DNA of 64,000 nt, from the NCBI GenBank assembly GCA_036703255.1, contig DATNPL010000071.1, positions 37,182 through 101,181 of the forward strand, written 5' to 3'. Positions 63,255 to 64,000 of this stretch are shown here, in pieces; position 1 is the first letter of the stretch, and each line of letters begins with the position of its first letter. This DNA is from Drouetiella sp036703255 (GTDB lineage Bacteria > Cyanobacteriota > Cyanobacteriia > Elainellales > Elainellaceae). Position numbers and translations under genes: made by a program. The notes under the pieces are model-generated. The model was not told where the DNA came from. It saw nothing but the letters and a program-made list of their open reading frames with translations, and made no database searches.

Positions 63255-63415
63255 ACGCCATGTAGCTCTTCTAAGAGAAAAGATGGGGCAAGACCCATAT
63301 CCGCTAGCGTCTTGTTAGTAGATCGTTTCCACCTCCAAGCTGAAGCTTTCCGGCCTTGCTGGTAAGTTTTTATATCAGCGATCGAGGATGCAATGTCATA
63401 TTAAGAGGTTTTGAA

Positions 63416-64000
63416 ATGACCATAGCAATGGGGCGAGCGCAAGCCCAGAGAGGATGGTTTGACGTCCTCGACGACTGGCTGAAGCGCGACCGATTCGTCT
63501 TCGTAGGCTGGTCAGGTCTTCTGCTGTTCCCTTGCGCCTTCTTGGCTCTGGGCGGCTGGATGACCGGAACCACCTTTGTCTCTTCCTGGTACACCCACGG
63601 GATCGCGTCTTCCTACCTAGAGGGATGCAACTTCCTGACCGCTGCGGTTTCTACCCCGGCAAACTCTTTAGGCCACTCCCTGCTGTTCCTGTGGGGGCCT
63701 GAAGCTCAATGGGATTTCACCCGCTGGTGCCAACTGGGTGGACTGTGGGCATTTGTGGCACTGCACGGTGCTTTTGGCCTGATCGGCTTCATGCTGCGTC
63801 AGTTTGAGGTTGCGCGTCTGGTGGGCATCCGTCCCTACAATGCGTTGGCCTTCTCAGGACCAATTGCCGTGTTTGTCTCGGTGTTCCTGATTTACCCCTT
63901 GGGCCAGTCGGGCTGGTTCTTTGCCCCCAGCTTTGGGGTAGCAGCCATCTTCCGATTCATCCTGTTCATTCAAGGGTTTCACAACTTCACGCTCAATCCC
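63416..64000 (+). CDS. psbD: Photosystem II D2 protein (partial, 3' end outside window)
   Basis: The first 195 residues of D2 are present (about 352 expected), starting MTIAMGRAQAQRGWFDVLDDW. Functional residues in place include His117 (peripheral chlorophyll), Tyr160 (TyrD, in FLIYPLGQ) and His189 (in QGFHN). Two positions differ from the D2 sequences I know: Trp99 (PEAQWDF, usually Gly) and Phe191 (GFHNFTLNP, usually Trp). AAGAGG lies eight bases before the ATG. psbC normally follows and would lie beyond the window. Confidence 0.97.
   Translation, partial: MTIAMGRAQAQRGWFDVLDDWLKRDRFVFVGWSGLLLFPCAFLALGGWMTGTTFVSSWYTHGIASSYLEGCNFLTAAVSTPANSLGHSLLFLWGPEAQWDFTRWCQLGGLWAFVALHGAFGLIGFMLRQFEVARLVGIRPYNALAFSGPIAVFVSVFLIYPLGQSGWFFAPSFGVAAIFRFILFIQGFHNFTLNP

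Overview
This window is cyanobacterial chromosome. Direct signs are the many HIP1-type octamers (GCGATCGC), the start of psbD (photosystem II D2) at the right edge, divergent ycf4, a carboxysome shell gene (ccmK type), glnB (P-II), a CAAD-bearing valyl-tRNA synthetase, pcxA, txlA, and a neighbouring hetZ-patU pair. From what is known of hetZ distribution, the last pair points to a filamentous strain (inference; a Leptolyngbya-like organism would fit). Base composition is moderate and most of the window looks like ordinary vertically inherited chromosome.

Layout. 0-9.7 kb: minus-strand metabolic and envelope genes (FAD oxidoreductase, glycosyl-hydrolase-like lipid/sugar protein, a pentameric ligand-gated-channel-like protein, fused 5-oxoprolinase) and a divergent DUF3122 protein. 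9.8-14.6 kb: valS, a coiled-coil protein, a metallo-beta-lactamase-fold hydrolase. 14.7-20.1 kb: a three-gene signalling operon (multidomain response regulator, five-PAS histidine kinase, CheY-like receiver). 20.2-22.5 kb: ABM-domain membrane protein and an SLH/OprB porin. 22.6-26.7 kb: two divergent small operons, epimerase-like/isochorismatase-like/SDR against ArsR/SRPBCC/VOC. 26.7-31.4 kb: accessory zone with an FkbM methyltransferase between two direct repeats, AraC and MAPEG genes, then a scrap heap of broken mobile elements (ISH3-like transposase fragment, decayed IS5-family element, truncated host genes). 31.4-35.3 kb: a 1303-residue hybrid histidine kinase. 35.3-37.8 kb: a candidate structured RNA, two overlapping unknown genes, and an AT-rich unknown gene with an HEPN-type RNxxxH motif directly downstream of tRNA-Phe.

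37.9-47.8 kb: sensor kinase, PEBP lipoprotein, a MITE-like element, pcxA, DUF2470, a 36-residue membrane protein, a GT39-type glycosyltransferase, MFS transporter, txlA and a NIL/ferredoxin protein. 48.1-53.7 kb: core metabolism (glnB, ccmK3-like gene, pyruvate dehydrogenase E2, ylqD-like gene, acyl-ACP/CoA synthetase, DUF427). 54-58.8 kb: DUF3038-DUF4335 and hetZ-patU. 59.2-64 kb: a transglutaminase-fold membrane protein whose catalytic Cys and His are replaced, a cyclophilin lipoprotein, ycf4 and psbD.

A recurrent theme is a set of long, nearly perfect intergenic hairpins, mostly at gene 3' ends, many closed by a GCGC-NRA-GCGC tip; two of them occur as a composite unit at three loci. The most attractive leads for novelty are the channel-like protein (3989-5110), the HEPN-motif gene beside tRNA-Phe (36736-37635), the candidate structured RNA (35326-35455), the hairpin repeat family, and the degenerate transglutaminase.
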